Notes: generated by a model not told the origin, from the letters alone. A stretch of 64,000 bases of DNA from Promicromonospora sp. MEB111 (GCF_030209445.1 NZ_JARVSD010000013.1:1-64000); one strand, 5' to 3'. Shown: positions 17,422 through 26,492, counted from the first letter of the stretch. Program-made: numbers and translations.

Positions 17422-18315
17422 TCAGCCCTTGAGCGCGCCGGACATGAACCCGCGGACGTAGTGCCGCTGGAGCAGGAGGAACAGGACGACGCACGGCAGG
17501 GCCATGACGACGACGCCGGCCTCGGTGGCGCCGTAGTCGACGATGCCCATGACCTGCGCCCGGAGGTTCGCCACGGCGAGCGGGAGCGGGATCTTGGTGG
17601 AGTCCGAGATGAGGATGAGCGGCGCCACGAAGTCGTTCCACGCCGCCAGGAAGGCGAACAGGCCGACCGTGATGATCCCGGGCTTGACCGCCGGGAGCAG
17701 CACGGTGCGCAGCGCGCGGAACGACGAGCAGCCGTCCACGAGCGCGGCCTCGTCCAGCTCGCGCGGGACGGCGTCGAACGAGATGCGCATCATGAACGTC
17801 GCGAACGGGAGCTGGAACACCGTGAGCACGAGTGCCAGGCCGACCAGCGTGTTCTGCAGCCCGATCGCGTTGAGCATCACGTACAGCGGGATGAGCAGCG
17901 TGGCGTACGGGACCATGAGGATCGCGAGGGTGAGCAGGAACAGCACGTCGCGGCCCGGGAACTTGAACCGGGAGAACGCGTAGCCGCCCAGCACGGACGA
18001 GACGAGCGTGAACAGCACCGTCATCCCGGACACCAGCGTGGAGTTGAGGAGGTACTGGGGCAGCCCGGCCTGGTACTCCATGAGGGTGGCGTAGTTGCCC
18101 AGCCCCCAGCCGTCGACCTGGCTGCTGCCGGGCTGGGGCGCGACGGACGCGACCCCGGCCCAGATCAGCGGGAAGACGAAGACGAGCGCGAGGGCGCCGG
18201 TCAGCACCCAGTACGGGGTGCGCAGGGCGATCCCCGCGAGCCGGGCCCGGGGCGCGCGCGGCCGGCGCCGCACCTGCGGCCGGGGCGGGCTGGCGGGGAG
18301 TGCGGTCGTTGTCAT
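17422..18315 (-). CDS. Sugar ABC transporter permease, MalG/LplC type
   Basis: 297 aa inner-membrane subunit. A basic cytoplasmic N-terminus precedes six predicted helices, the first being WVLTGALALVFVFPLIWAGV. The EAA loop that contacts the ATPase reads DEAALVDGCSSFRALRTVLL. The C-terminus ends RHYVRGFMSGALKG, typical of MalG-type permeases. It starts 1 nt after the stop of the partner permease. It should import the arabino-oligosaccharide bound by the lipoprotein encoded upstream; substrate is inferred from the flanking GH127 and secreted enzymes. No ATPase gene is in the operon. Confidence 0.92.
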   Translation of the reverse strand: MTTTALPASPPRPQVRRRPRAPRARLAGIALRTPYWVLTGALALVFVFPLIWAGVASVAPQPGSSQVDGWGLGNYATLMEYQAGLPQYLLNSTLVSGMTVLFTLVSSVLGGYAFSRFKFPGRDVLFLLTLAILMVPYATLLIPLYVMLNAIGLQNTLVGLALVLTVFQLPFATFMMRISFDAVPRELDEAALVDGCSSFRALRTVLLPAVKPGIITVGLFAFLAAWNDFVAPLILISDSTKIPLPLAVANLRAQVMGIVDYGATEAGVVVMALPCVVLFLLLQRHYVRGFMSGALKG

Positions 18316-18316
18316 G

Positions 18317-19264
18317 TCAGTCCTCCTGGCCTGCGCGCATGGCGCGCATCTGGGCCACGTTCACGACGACGAGCACGACCAGGACGACGATCGACAGCGC
18401 GGCGGCGACGCCGAGGTCGTTCTGGCCCTGGAAGGCCACGTTGTAGATGAGCTGGACGACCGTGAGCGTGCTGTTGTCCGGCCCGCCCTTGGTCAGGATG
18501 TAGAACTGGTCGAACGCCAGCAGCGAGCCGGTGACGCACAGCACCGTGCACAGCGCCAGCGACGGGCGCAGCAGCGGCAGGGTCACGCTCACGAAGGTCT
18601 GCCAGCGGTTGGCGCCGTCCATGCGAGCGGCCTCGATCACGTCGTGCGGGATGCCCTGCAGCCCCACCATGAGCAGCAGCATGTAGAAGCCGGCGAACCG
18701 CCAGACCACCAGGAACACGGTGGACCAGAGCGCGCTCTCGGGGGTGCCGAGGAACGACACCGGCCCGTCGGCCAGCCCCAGGCGCTGCAGCAGCGGGGAC
18801 AGCGGGCCCACCTGGGGCGAGTACAGCGCGTAGAAGAGCAGCGACGCGGACGCGAGGCCGAGGGCGCTGGGCACCAGGATCGACGTGCGCAGCACCGCGG
18901 ACCAGCGGCTCGACTCCTGCACCAGGAGCGCGAGCCCCAGGCCGAGCCCGATGAGCAGCACCGTGGCGATCACCGTGTACTTCAGCGTGAAGACCACCGA
19001 GTCCCAGAAGAACCGGTGCGTCAGCGCGTCCACGTAGTTCTGCGGGGCGTTGATCCCCTGGTTGCCGGCCAGGAGCGGCCAGTCGGAGAGCGACATCTGA
19101 CCCACCAGCAGCACGGGCAGCACGAACAGGCCCACCACGAGCAGGGCGGTCGGCGCGGCGTAGGCCCAGCCGTGCAGGGCACGGCGGCGCGCGACGGCGA
19201 CGACGGCGGGCCGGGTAGGCGGACGGGTGGAGGTTTTCGCGGGCACGGGAGGCTCCTTGTTCAC
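18317..19264 (-). CDS. Sugar ABC transporter permease, MalF/UgpA type
   Basis: 315 aa with six predicted membrane helices. The EAA loop is DVIEAARMDGANRWQTFVSV. The MalF-type sequence LAFDQFYILTKGGPDNST follows. A GGAGCC purine stretch lies upstream of the ATG at 19264, and the gene is 73 nt after the binding protein. It forms a heterodimeric channel with the next gene product. Part of the minus-strand arabino-oligosaccharide import operon. Confidence 0.92.
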   Translation of the reverse strand: MNKEPPVPAKTSTRPPTRPAVVAVARRRALHGWAYAAPTALLVVGLFVLPVLLVGQMSLSDWPLLAGNQGINAPQNYVDALTHRFFWDSVVFTLKYTVIATVLLIGLGLGLALLVQESSRWSAVLRTSILVPSALGLASASLLFYALYSPQVGPLSPLLQRLGLADGPVSFLGTPESALWSTVFLVVWRFAGFYMLLLMVGLQGIPHDVIEAARMDGANRWQTFVSVTLPLLRPSLALCTVLCVTGSLLAFDQFYILTKGGPDNSTLTVVQLIYNVAFQGQNDLGVAAALSIVVLVVLVVVNVAQMRAMRAGQED

Positions 19265-19337
19265 ACGGCGAGTTCACGGGCCGCGTGGTCCCGCCGCCCG
19301 GTGCGGCGGCGGGACCACGCTGACGTCGGCGGGGCGG

Positions 19338-20642
19338 CTACTGCCCCAGCACGGCGGTGATCTCCTCGTTGTCCGGCTCCACGGTGCCGCCGGGCCCGAA
19401 CACCTCGTTGCGGATCATGGTCATCCACGGGCTGCCGGGGGCGTTGAACGCCTGCTGGAAGTTGATCGCCAGCGGGGTGCGGCCCTGCGCCGCGACCTCG
19501 TTGACGGCCAGGACCCGCGGGTCCTTCGACGAGTACTCGTTCTCCGCCAGGTCGGCGCGCGAGACCACGTCACCGTTCTTGGCGAGCACCTCGACCTGTG
19601 CCTCCTCCGACATCAGCCAGGACATGAAGTTCCAGGCCTGGTCGGCGTTCTCCGAGTCCTTGGAGATGCCGATGCCGTCGCCGCCCACGAAGGTGGACGC
19701 CCCGCCGTCGGGCCCCGGGATGGGGGCGACGCCCACCTCGCCCAGCGCCTCGTCCGCGGTGGCGAGCATGGTGGCCGGGAACGGCATCACACCCACCTCG
19801 CCCTCCAGGAACGGCCCGGTCCAGGTGGCGCCGGTCTCCTCCTTGGAGCCCTCGCCCACGGCGTCGGAGTCCACGAGGTCCTTCCAGACGCCGTACACCT
19901 CCTGGGCCGTCTCGCCCGCGAGGAGCGACTCCGTGCCCTCGGCGTTCATCACGTCCTCTCCCCCGGCCCAGATCTGGGGGAACCACGTGAACACGAGGCA
20001 GCCGCCGCAGTTGCCGCCGAAGTAGGTGCCGTTGACGTTGCCGCCCAGCTCGTCGACGGCCTTGGCCTGCTCGGAGAACTCGGCCAGCGTCGTCGGCCCC
20101 TGCTCGGGGTCCAGGCCGGCCTGCTCGTAGAGGTCCTTGTTGTAGAACATGACCGAGACGTCGAGCACGAACGGCAGCACGTGCTGCCGGCCGTCCAGCG
20201 TGCCCCCGGCCAGGTGCCCCTGGTTGATCTGGTCGGCGTGGTCGAGCTCTGCGATCGCGTCGGTCACGTCGGCGAACAGGCCCTGCTGCACCCAGTTGGG
20301 CACGTACACGATGTCGGCGGCGAACAGGTCGGGCAGGCCCCCGCTGCCCGCGGCGGCGCCGACCTTGGCCACGTAGTCGTCGTTCGGCACGACCGTGAGC
20401 TCGACCTGGTTCTCGTGCGACGCGTTGTACGCCTCGACCAGCAGGTTCGCCTGCTGCTCCAGCGGGGCGCGGGTCCAGAGCGTGAGCTCGGTGCCGTCGT
20501 CGACGCCCTCGGCCGAGACCTGTGCCTCCTGCGTGCCTCCGTCGCCGTCCGACGCGCTGCAGGCGGCGAGCGCCGTGCTCGCCAGGCCGGCCGCGAGGAA
20601 CGAGGCCACGAGCCTCGCGCTCGCCCTGCGGTGGGTAGCCAT
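19338..20642 (-). CDS. Sugar-binding lipoprotein of an ABC importer (family 1 extracellular solute-binding)
   Basis: 434 aa. Two adjacent ATGs (20645 and 20642) follow AAGGAGACGG; the second has the better spacing. The signal peptide ends in a lipobox, LASTALAACS, so Cys is lipidated and the protein tethered outside the membrane. The mature chain has typical family-1 motifs: ELTLWTRAPLEQQANLLVEA, DLFAADIVYVPNWVQQGLF and AWNFMSWLMSEEAQVEVLAK. First gene of the operon with two permeases and a cytoplasmic GH127, divergent from a LacI gene. Substrate is predicted to be beta-L-arabino-oligosaccharide by context only. Confidence 0.9.
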   Translation of the reverse strand: MATHRRASARLVASFLAAGLASTALAACSASDGDGGTQEAQVSAEGVDDGTELTLWTRAPLEQQANLLVEAYNASHENQVELTVVPNDDYVAKVGAAAGSGGLPDLFAADIVYVPNWVQQGLFADVTDAIAELDHADQINQGHLAGGTLDGRQHVLPFVLDVSVMFYNKDLYEQAGLDPEQGPTTLAEFSEQAKAVDELGGNVNGTYFGGNCGGCLVFTWFPQIWAGGEDVMNAEGTESLLAGETAQEVYGVWKDLVDSDAVGEGSKEETGATWTGPFLEGEVGVMPFPATMLATADEALGEVGVAPIPGPDGGASTFVGGDGIGISKDSENADQAWNFMSWLMSEEAQVEVLAKNGDVVSRADLAENEYSSKDPRVLAVNEVAAQGRTPLAINFQQAFNAPGSPWMTMIRNEVFGPGGTVEPDNEEITAVLGQ

Positions 20643-20701
20643 CATCCGTCTCCTTGACTTCGTCGTCACTCGGCCGTTCGACGAGGATGAGATACCCGTT
20701 G

Positions 20702-20797
20702 CCGAAACCGTCCGAAAAGGCTTTCTGCGACTGTAGGGTGGGCGTGCCACCGCGTCAAGGACGAACCTTCGTCACGTTTGTGTTACACCTTTTCGGT
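20702..20797. promoter_or_regulatory. Candidate operators with CCGAAA boxes in the SBP/lacI divergent promoter
   Basis: CCGAAA occurs at 20702-20707 and 20712-20717 (10-bp step) and in inverted orientation at 20791-20796 (TTTCGGTACT). The first pair matches the pair at 11770-11785 before the GH43 and GH121-like genes. The region sits between the binding-protein start (20642) and the LacI start (20830), as expected for an autoregulating local repressor. Function is inferred. Confidence 0.55.
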
Positions 20798-20829
20798 ACT
20801 GTTCGACATCGACACTCCAGGAGGAAGCC

Positions 20830-21852
20830 ATGGCCTCGGGCGAAACGCCGCGCAACGCCACGCTGACCGACGTCGCCCGCCTCGCGGGCGTCTCGATCGC
20901 CACCGCGTCCAAGGCGATCAACGGTCGCGCCCAGGTGCGCGCCGAGACCCGCACCCGGGTGCTCGAGGCCGCCGAGCAGCTCTCGTTCGCGCCCAACGCG
21001 CTGGCGCGCGGGCTGCTCCAGGGCCGCACGGGAACGGTCGGCCTGCTCACGTCCGACCTGGAGGGCCGCTTCTCGATCCCCGTACTGATGGGCGCGGAGG
21101 ACGCCTTCGGCGCCGGCCAGGTGTCGGTCTTCCTGTGCGACGCGCGGGGGGACGCGATCCGCGAGCAGCACCACATCCGCGCACTGCTGTCCCGCCGCGT
21201 CGAGGGGCTGATCGTCGTGGGCTCGCGCACCGACCCGCGCCCGCCGCTGGCCGGCGACCTGCCGGTGCCCGTGGTCTACGCGTACGCGCCGTCCGAGAAC
21301 CCCGAGGACATCTCCATCACGGCCAACAACGTGGAGGCCGGCGGACTGGCGATCGACCACCTGATGGCGTGCGGACGCCGGAGGATCGCCCACGTGACGG
21401 GCGACGCCTCCTACGCGGCGGCGCAGGACCGCAGCCGCGGCGCGGAGCGCGCCATGGCGGAGGCCGGGCTGGAGCTCGTGGGCGGCCGCACGTTCTTCGG
21501 GTCGTGGAGCGAGGGCTGGGGCCGTGGGGTGGCGGCCATGATCCTGGACCAGTACCCGGACGTCGACGGCTTCTTCTGCGGCAGCGACCAGATCGCCCGG
21601 GGCGTGCTCGACACGCTGCGCGAGTCGGGCCGCGACGTGCCCCGGGACATCTCCGTGATCGGGTTCGACAACTGGGCCGTGCTCACCACGAACACCCGGC
21701 CGCAGCTGACGAGCGTCGACATGAACCTGGAGCAGGTGGGCCGCGTGGCCGCGCGGCGGCTGTTCGAGGCGATCGAGGGACAGGCGGCCTCGGGCATCGA
21801 GGAGCTACCGTGCCGCATAGTGACCCGGGAGTCGTCGGTCCCGGTCCCGTGA
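20830..21852 (+). CDS. LacI-family transcriptional regulator of the arabino-oligosaccharide locus
   Basis: 340 aa. The ATG follows a strong AGGAGGAAGCC site. The N-terminal HTH reads ATLTDVARLAGVSIATASKA, followed by the hinge helix NALARGLLQ. The periplasmic-binding-like effector domain contains TVGLLTSDLEGRFSIPVLMG, HVTGDASYAAAQDRSRG and DISVIGFDNWAVLTTN. It is divergent from the importer operon, and shared CCGAAA boxes suggest it also controls the secreted enzyme genes. Expected to be a repressor released by an arabinose oligosaccharide or a related sugar. Confidence 0.92.
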   Translation: MASGETPRNATLTDVARLAGVSIATASKAINGRAQVRAETRTRVLEAAEQLSFAPNALARGLLQGRTGTVGLLTSDLEGRFSIPVLMGAEDAFGAGQVSVFLCDARGDAIREQHHIRALLSRRVEGLIVVGSRTDPRPPLAGDLPVPVVYAYAPSENPEDISITANNVEAGGLAIDHLMACGRRRIAHVTGDASYAAAQDRSRGAERAMAEAGLELVGGRTFFGSWSEGWGRGVAAMILDQYPDVDGFFCGSDQIARGVLDTLRESGRDVPRDISVIGFDNWAVLTTNTRPQLTSVDMNLEQVGRVAARRLFEAIEGQAASGIEELPCRIVTRESSVPVP

Positions 21853-21879
21853 CCTCGCCGCCGCCGGAAGGAACCTGAC

Positions 21880-22503
21880 GTGGAGTGGACGCAGCTCGCC
21901 GGGGACCTCCTGGGCGTCTTCTTCTTCGCCGTGTCGGGCTCGCTGCTCGCCGCCCAGCGGCAGTTCGACATCGTCGGGTCGCTGCTGCTCGGCACCTGCG
22001 TGGGCCTGGGCGGCGGCATCCTGCGCGACGTGATCCTCGACGTCGGCGTGCCCCGGGCCTTCGACTCGCCCGTCTACCTGGTCCCGCCCGTGGTCGCCGC
22101 GGTGGTCGTGTACTTCTTCGCACACGTCGTGCGGCGCTTCCACGACCTGCTGATCACCTTCGACGCCGCCGGCATGGCCCTCTTCGCGGTCACCGGCACG
22201 CTCGTCTCGCTCGCCGCGGGGATGAACCCGGTGGCGTCCGCGATCCTCGGCCTGGTGACGGCGGTGGGCGGCGGCGTCATCCGCGACGTCATCGCCAACG
22301 ACGTGCCGCAGATCTTCCGCGCCCGGGGCCTGTACGCCATCCCGGCGCTGCTCGGGGCCGCGCTGACCAGCGCGCTGGTGTGGGCGGGCTGGTTCAACCT
22401 CGGCACGGGCTCGGCCGTCGCCGCGCTGGTGTTCGCGCTGCGGATGGTCTCCCTGCGCTACCGCTGGCAGGCGCCGCCGGCGGGCAGCCCCGGCACCGCC
22501 TGA
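21880..22503 (+). CDS. TRIC-type cation channel family protein (UPF0126)
   Basis: 207 aa integral membrane protein. GTG start at 21880 with GGAAGGA upstream, 27 nt after lacI. Two homologous halves each contain the family signature: GTCVGLGGGILRDVILDVGV and GLVTAVGGGVIRDVIANDVP. About seven hydrophobic segments are visible. Family members form trimeric monovalent-cation channels in bacteria and archaea; the ion carried here is not known. It probably shares a transcript with lacI by proximity but has no obvious functional link to the sugar locus. Confidence 0.88.
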   Translation: MEWTQLAGDLLGVFFFAVSGSLLAAQRQFDIVGSLLLGTCVGLGGGILRDVILDVGVPRAFDSPVYLVPPVVAAVVVYFFAHVVRRFHDLLITFDAAGMALFAVTGTLVSLAAGMNPVASAILGLVTAVGGGVIRDVIANDVPQIFRARGLYAIPALLGAALTSALVWAGWFNLGTGSAVAALVFALRMVSLRYRWQAPPAGSPGTA

Positions 22504-22593
22504 GCCCGGCCGGCCTCTGCCCACCGGCCCGCACCGTACGGAAGGATGCACCGTGACGACGGCGCGACCCGTGCCGGGTCGAGGGGAGACGGC

Positions 22594-23649
22594 ATGACGA
22601 ACGATCGCACGACCGGGACGGGCGGCCTGGCGGGCCGCGGCCACCTGCTGCGGCTCGGGGCGCCGCGCGACACGGCGGCGGTGCGGCACCTGGTGACGTT
22701 CCTCGTGGCGAGCGTCGTGACCGTGCTCGCCACCCGGGCGTACCTGGCGGCGACGGGCTACCCGCAGATCGGCGGGGGCGGGCTGCACCTCGCCCACGTG
22801 CTGTGGGGCGGGCTCCTCATGGCCCTGGCGATGATGCTCCTGCTGTCGTACGTCGGCCCGGTACCGCGCTCGCTCGGCGCCCTGCTCGGCGGCGTGGGCT
22901 TCGGGCTGTTCATCGACGAGGTCGGCAAGTTCGTCACCTCCGACAACGACTACTTCTACGCCCCCACGGCCGCGATCATCTACTTCGTCACGGTGGTGCT
23001 CGTGCTGGTCGTCGAGGGCCTGCACGGCCGCCGGGCGCACCACCCGGCCGAGTACCTCGCCGTGGCCGCCGACCGGCTCGCCGCCGGCCTGGCCGGCGGG
23101 TTCACGCCCGCGGCCCGGGAGGAGGCGCGCGGGCTCGCCGCGAAGGGCGCCGGGGAGCCCGGCGCCCGCCTGGTCGCCGACCTGGTCGAGACCGTGCCCG
23201 CCGACGACGCAGACGTGCCCGACCCGGTCCGCGCCGGGGTGCGGGGCGTGGTCCGGTGGCTGGACGCGCTGGTGGACCGGGCGTGGGCCGCGTGGCTGAT
23301 CATCGTGCTGCTCCTGCTGGTCGGCGCGGCGGAGGCGACCGTCGGCGTGCGCGTCCTGGCCGGGCAGGTGCCCGGCGTGCCGGCGTGGACGGGCGCCGCG
23401 ATCCTCGCGGCCGTGGGCGTGTCGGTCGTGCTGCTGGGCGTCGGCGTGGTGGTGGGCCGCCGCAACCACCTCCAGGGCGCCGTCTGGGTGCGCCGCGCAG
23501 TGCTCGTGAGCCTGTTGTTCACGCAGCTCCTGGTGTTCCGGGCCGTGCGGTGGACGGCGGCGTTCGGCCTGGTCCTGGACGTGCTGGCGTTCGTTGCGCT
23601 GGAGGTCCTGCTCCGCGAGGAGCGCGGGGTGCGGGCCCGCACGGCGTGA
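22594..23649 (+). CDS. Integral membrane protein of unknown function
   Basis: 351 aa. The ATG at 22594 follows GAGGGGAGACGGC; an earlier in-frame ATG at 22546 lacks such a site. Visible features are an N-terminal helix (LVTFLVASVVTVLATRAYLA), helices around LLMALAMMLLLSYVGPVP and AAIIYFVTVVLVLVVEGL, the motif GVGFGLFIDEVGKFVTSDND, a charged central segment of about 90 residues, then four more helices. The GLFIDEVGKF motif with acidic residues in a membrane helix recurs in uncharacterised actinobacterial membrane proteins. Function not recognised. Convergent with ggt, 19 nt apart. Confidence 0.8.
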   Translation: MTNDRTTGTGGLAGRGHLLRLGAPRDTAAVRHLVTFLVASVVTVLATRAYLAATGYPQIGGGGLHLAHVLWGGLLMALAMMLLLSYVGPVPRSLGALLGGVGFGLFIDEVGKFVTSDNDYFYAPTAAIIYFVTVVLVLVVEGLHGRRAHHPAEYLAVAADRLAAGLAGGFTPAAREEARGLAAKGAGEPGARLVADLVETVPADDADVPDPVRAGVRGVVRWLDALVDRAWAAWLIIVLLLLVGAAEATVGVRVLAGQVPGVPAWTGAAILAAVGVSVVLLGVGVVVGRRNHLQGAVWVRRAVLVSLLFTQLLVFRAVRWTAAFGLVLDVLAFVALEVLLREERGVRARTA

Positions 23650-23668
23650 CCCGCACCCCCCGCTCACG

Positions 23669-25531
23669 TCACTGCCCGGCGGGCCGCACCACGCGGGCCG
23701 AGCCGCCGCCGAGCCGCACCGGCTCCGCCACGGCGGTCAGCAGCCCGTCCGGGCCGATCTCGATGGCGGTCGCCGCCCCGATGGCGTTCGCGGTCGGCAC
23801 GAGCGTGTGCCCGTACGCGGTCAGGGCGGTGCCGTAGGCGTCGACGAACGCCTGCTCGGCCGTCGTCCGCGTGCCGTTCTGCGGCGCCGCCCGCGGCGCG
23901 GCGATCGCCTCCTGGACGGTCATGCCGAGATCGATCCGGTTGACCAGCATCTGGGAGACCGCCGAGATGATGTTCGACCCGCCCGGCGACCCCAGTGCGA
24001 GCACGGGGCTCCCGTCCTGCAGCACGATCGTGGGCGCCATGGACGAGCGCGGGCGCTTGCCGGCCTCGATCCGGTTCGGGTCGTCGGCGTCGTACTCGAT
24101 GCTGAAGTCGGTGAGCTCGTTGTTCAGCAGGAACCCGCGCCCGGGCACCACGACACCCGACCCGCCGATCTGCTCGATCGTCAGGGTGTACTCGACCACG
24201 TCGCCCCACTTGTCCACGGCCGTCAGGTTCGTGGTCGACGTGCTCTCGGTGTCCTCGGGCACGGTGCCGGGCGAGGCCGTCCCGTCGCACACGCCGTCGT
24301 ACGAGCGGGCATCACCCGGGGCGGCCGGCTTGGGCGCCGCGGCCCGGGGGTCGAGCAGGCAGGCGCGCTCCCGCGCGTACGTGTCGTCGAGCAGCCCGGC
24401 GACCGGCACGTCGACGAAGTCGCCGTCGCCCAGGTACGCGGCCCGGTCGGCGAACGCCAGCGCGCTCGCCTCGAAGAAGTGGTGCCGTACGGCGGCGTCG
24501 TCCAGTGGCGCCAGGTCGAACTGCTCCAGGATGTTCAGCGCCTCGCCCACGGTGGTCCCGCCCGATGCCGGCGGCGCCATCCCGTAGACGTCGTACCCGC
24601 GGTAGGAGAAGACGGTCGGGTCACGGTCCACGACCTCGTAGGCCGCGAGGTCCTCCGCCGTCATCGAGCCGGCGGGCACCGGGAGGTCGGTGCCCTCGGC
24701 GACCGGCGGGGCCTGCACGGCGCCGGCGATCTCCTGCGCGAGCGCCCCCTCGTAGAACGCGTCGACGCCCCCGGCGGCGATCGTCCGGTAGGTCGCGGCG
24801 AGGTCCGGGTTGCGGAACACCGAGCCCACGGCCGGCGCCGCGCCGCCCGGCAGGAACAGGTCGCTCGTGGAGGTGATCGCCTCGAACCGCTCCTGGTTGG
24901 CCACGGTCTGGTCGTGGAACAGCTTGTCCACGACGAAGCCCCGCTCCGCGACCGCCGTCGCCGGACGCAGCGCCTGGGCCAGCGTCGTGGTGCCCCACCG
25001 CTCCAGCGCACGGTCCCAGGTGGCGGGCGTCCCGGGGACGCCGACGCTGACGCCGCCGGTGACCAGGTCCGGGTAGAACGGGTACGGCTCCCCCGTGGCC
25101 GGGTCCACGAAGACGTCGGGCCCGACGCCGGCCGGCGCCGTCTCGCGCCCGTCGATGGTCTCGACCCTGCCGGTGCCGGCGTCGTAGTGCACAAAGAATC
25201 CACCGCCGCCGATCCCCGCGCTGTACGGGTCGGTCACGCCGATCGCCGCGGCCATCGCGACCGCGGCGTCGGTGGCGTTGCCGCCCTGGCGCAGCACCTT
25301 CAGGCCCACCTCGGAGACGACCGGGTCCAGCGAGCTGACCGCGCCGCCGTAGCCGACCGACGTCGGCACGCGGGGTGGTTCCTGCTGCCCGCCCGCGGCT
25401 GCGGGCCCCGCCGGGCCCGCGAGCCCGGCAGGGTCCGCGGCACCGGCCGGGCTCGCGGCGAGCGCCCCGGACAGCGCGAGGGCGAGCGCCCCCGTGACCG
25501 CTGAGGAACGAACGACGAGTCTCTTGCGCAT
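23669..25531 (-). CDS. ggt: Gamma-glutamyltransferase (gamma-glutamyltranspeptidase), secreted
   Basis: 620 aa. The ATG at 25531 follows AGGAGGACGTATCCCT. A signal peptide (MRKRLVVRSSAVTGALALAL) precedes the mature enzyme. N-terminal motifs include QGGNATDAAVAMAAAIGVTD and YSAGIGGGGFFVHYD, where the family's substrate Arg region lies. The autoprocessing Thr that starts the small subunit is Thr433 in ESTSTTNLTAVDKWGDVV; the usual TTH is TTN here. The oxyanion-loop region GSGVVVPGRGFLLNNELTDF and the motif SPGGSNIISAVSQ follow. It should transfer or hydrolyse gamma-glutamyl groups from glutathione-like or poly-gamma-glutamyl substrates outside the cell. Complete length for the family. Confidence 0.92.
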   Translation of the reverse strand: MRKRLVVRSSAVTGALALALSGALAASPAGAADPAGLAGPAGPAAAGGQQEPPRVPTSVGYGGAVSSLDPVVSEVGLKVLRQGGNATDAAVAMAAAIGVTDPYSAGIGGGGFFVHYDAGTGRVETIDGRETAPAGVGPDVFVDPATGEPYPFYPDLVTGGVSVGVPGTPATWDRALERWGTTTLAQALRPATAVAERGFVVDKLFHDQTVANQERFEAITSTSDLFLPGGAAPAVGSVFRNPDLAATYRTIAAGGVDAFYEGALAQEIAGAVQAPPVAEGTDLPVPAGSMTAEDLAAYEVVDRDPTVFSYRGYDVYGMAPPASGGTTVGEALNILEQFDLAPLDDAAVRHHFFEASALAFADRAAYLGDGDFVDVPVAGLLDDTYARERACLLDPRAAAPKPAAPGDARSYDGVCDGTASPGTVPEDTESTSTTNLTAVDKWGDVVEYTLTIEQIGGSGVVVPGRGFLLNNELTDFSIEYDADDPNRIEAGKRPRSSMAPTIVLQDGSPVLALGSPGGSNIISAVSQMLVNRIDLGMTVQEAIAAPRAAPQNGTRTTAEQAFVDAYGTALTAYGHTLVPTANAIGAATAIEIGPDGLLTAVAEPVRLGGGSARVVRPAGQ

Positions 25532-25631
25532 AGGGATACGTCCTCCTGAGGAATCCACGTGGCCCGCGACGGGATGGCACAACTCAGACGCACGAACCAT
25601 CCACAACGGTGCATACCGGAAGGACCATATT

Positions 25632-26492
25632 TCACCTCAGGGTGCTCAGGACCGCCACCACGCCGTGCTCCTCGATCGGTCCGGTGACCTCGTCCGCGGC
25701 ATCGATGACGGCGGCCGGCGCGTGCCCCATCGCCACGCCGCGCGCGGCCCAGGTGATCATCTCCAGGTCGTTGACCCCGTCCCCCACCGCGAGGGTCGAG
25801 GCCGGATCCACCCCGACCCGCTCGCGGATGCGTTCCAGCGCCGTCGCCTTGCTCAGGGACCGCGGCGTGACGTCGACCCAGTCGGGTCCGGCGGGGGTCG
25901 CCGTGACCCCCAGCTCGCGCAGCGGCTCCAGCAGGGTCAGCACACCGTCCCCGCGCAGGATCACGCGGGCGGACGGCACGTTCCACAGCTCCGTGTCCGC
26001 GACCCGGCGCTGCTCGCCGTTGACCAGGCCGCGCTCGAAGACGCGGTTGACCCGGTACCCCCAGCCCACCTCCTCCACCCCGACCTGCACCGCGGGCAGG
26101 GCGGCGCGCGCGAGGCGGACCACCGGCCCGACGTCGAACGAGTGCATCGTCTCGATCCGGTAGCCGCTGGGCAGGGTGGTGTCGACACGCGCGACCACCG
26201 CCCCGTTGGACGCGACGGCCCAGCCCTGGTCGATGCCGAGCTGGCCCGCGACGGGGAGGACCCCCACCAGCGACCGGCCCGAGGCGAGGACCACGTGGTG
26301 GCCCGACCTCCGCACCTCCCGGACGGCCCCGACCGTCACGGCCGGGACGATCCCGTCGGGCCCCAGGAGCGTTCCGTCGATGTCGAGAGCGACCAGGGTG
26401 CGGGTCACGGTGCTCTCGTGGGGAGCGGCCACAGGGGCCGTCCGCAGGTCGGTGATGGAGGACGACGTCACGGTGCCGGTCGGGTGTGTCAT
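25632..26492 (-). CDS. HAD-superfamily hydrolase, Cof subfamily
   Basis: 286 aa cytoplasmic phosphatase. HAD motif I is LVALDIDGTLLGPDG (the first Asp is the nucleophile), motif II LASGRS, and motif IV STLAVGDGVNDLEMITWA. The cap is of the type IIB/Cof class that acts on sugar phosphates and flavin-like substrates. The ATG at 26492 with TGAGG nearby is chosen; a GTG just before VTRTLVALDIDGT is an alternative that would remove about 28 unconserved residues. Stands alone between ggt and a divergent membrane protein. Substrate unknown. Confidence 0.85.
   Translation of the reverse strand: MTHPTGTVTSSSITDLRTAPVAAPHESTVTRTLVALDIDGTLLGPDGIVPAVTVGAVREVRRSGHHVVLASGRSLVGVLPVAGQLGIDQGWAVASNGAVVARVDTTLPSGYRIETMHSFDVGPVVRLARAALPAVQVGVEEVGWGYRVNRVFERGLVNGEQRRVADTELWNVPSARVILRGDGVLTLLEPLRELGVTATPAGPDWVDVTPRSLSKATALERIRERVGVDPASTLAVGDGVNDLEMITWAARGVAMGHAPAAVIDAADEVTGPIEEHGVVAVLSTLR

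Noticed and set aside
22546-22593. Upstream ATG of the 351-aa membrane protein (16 more residues)
   Set aside because: It has no ribosome site, while the ATG at 22594 has GGGGAGACGGC directly upstream.
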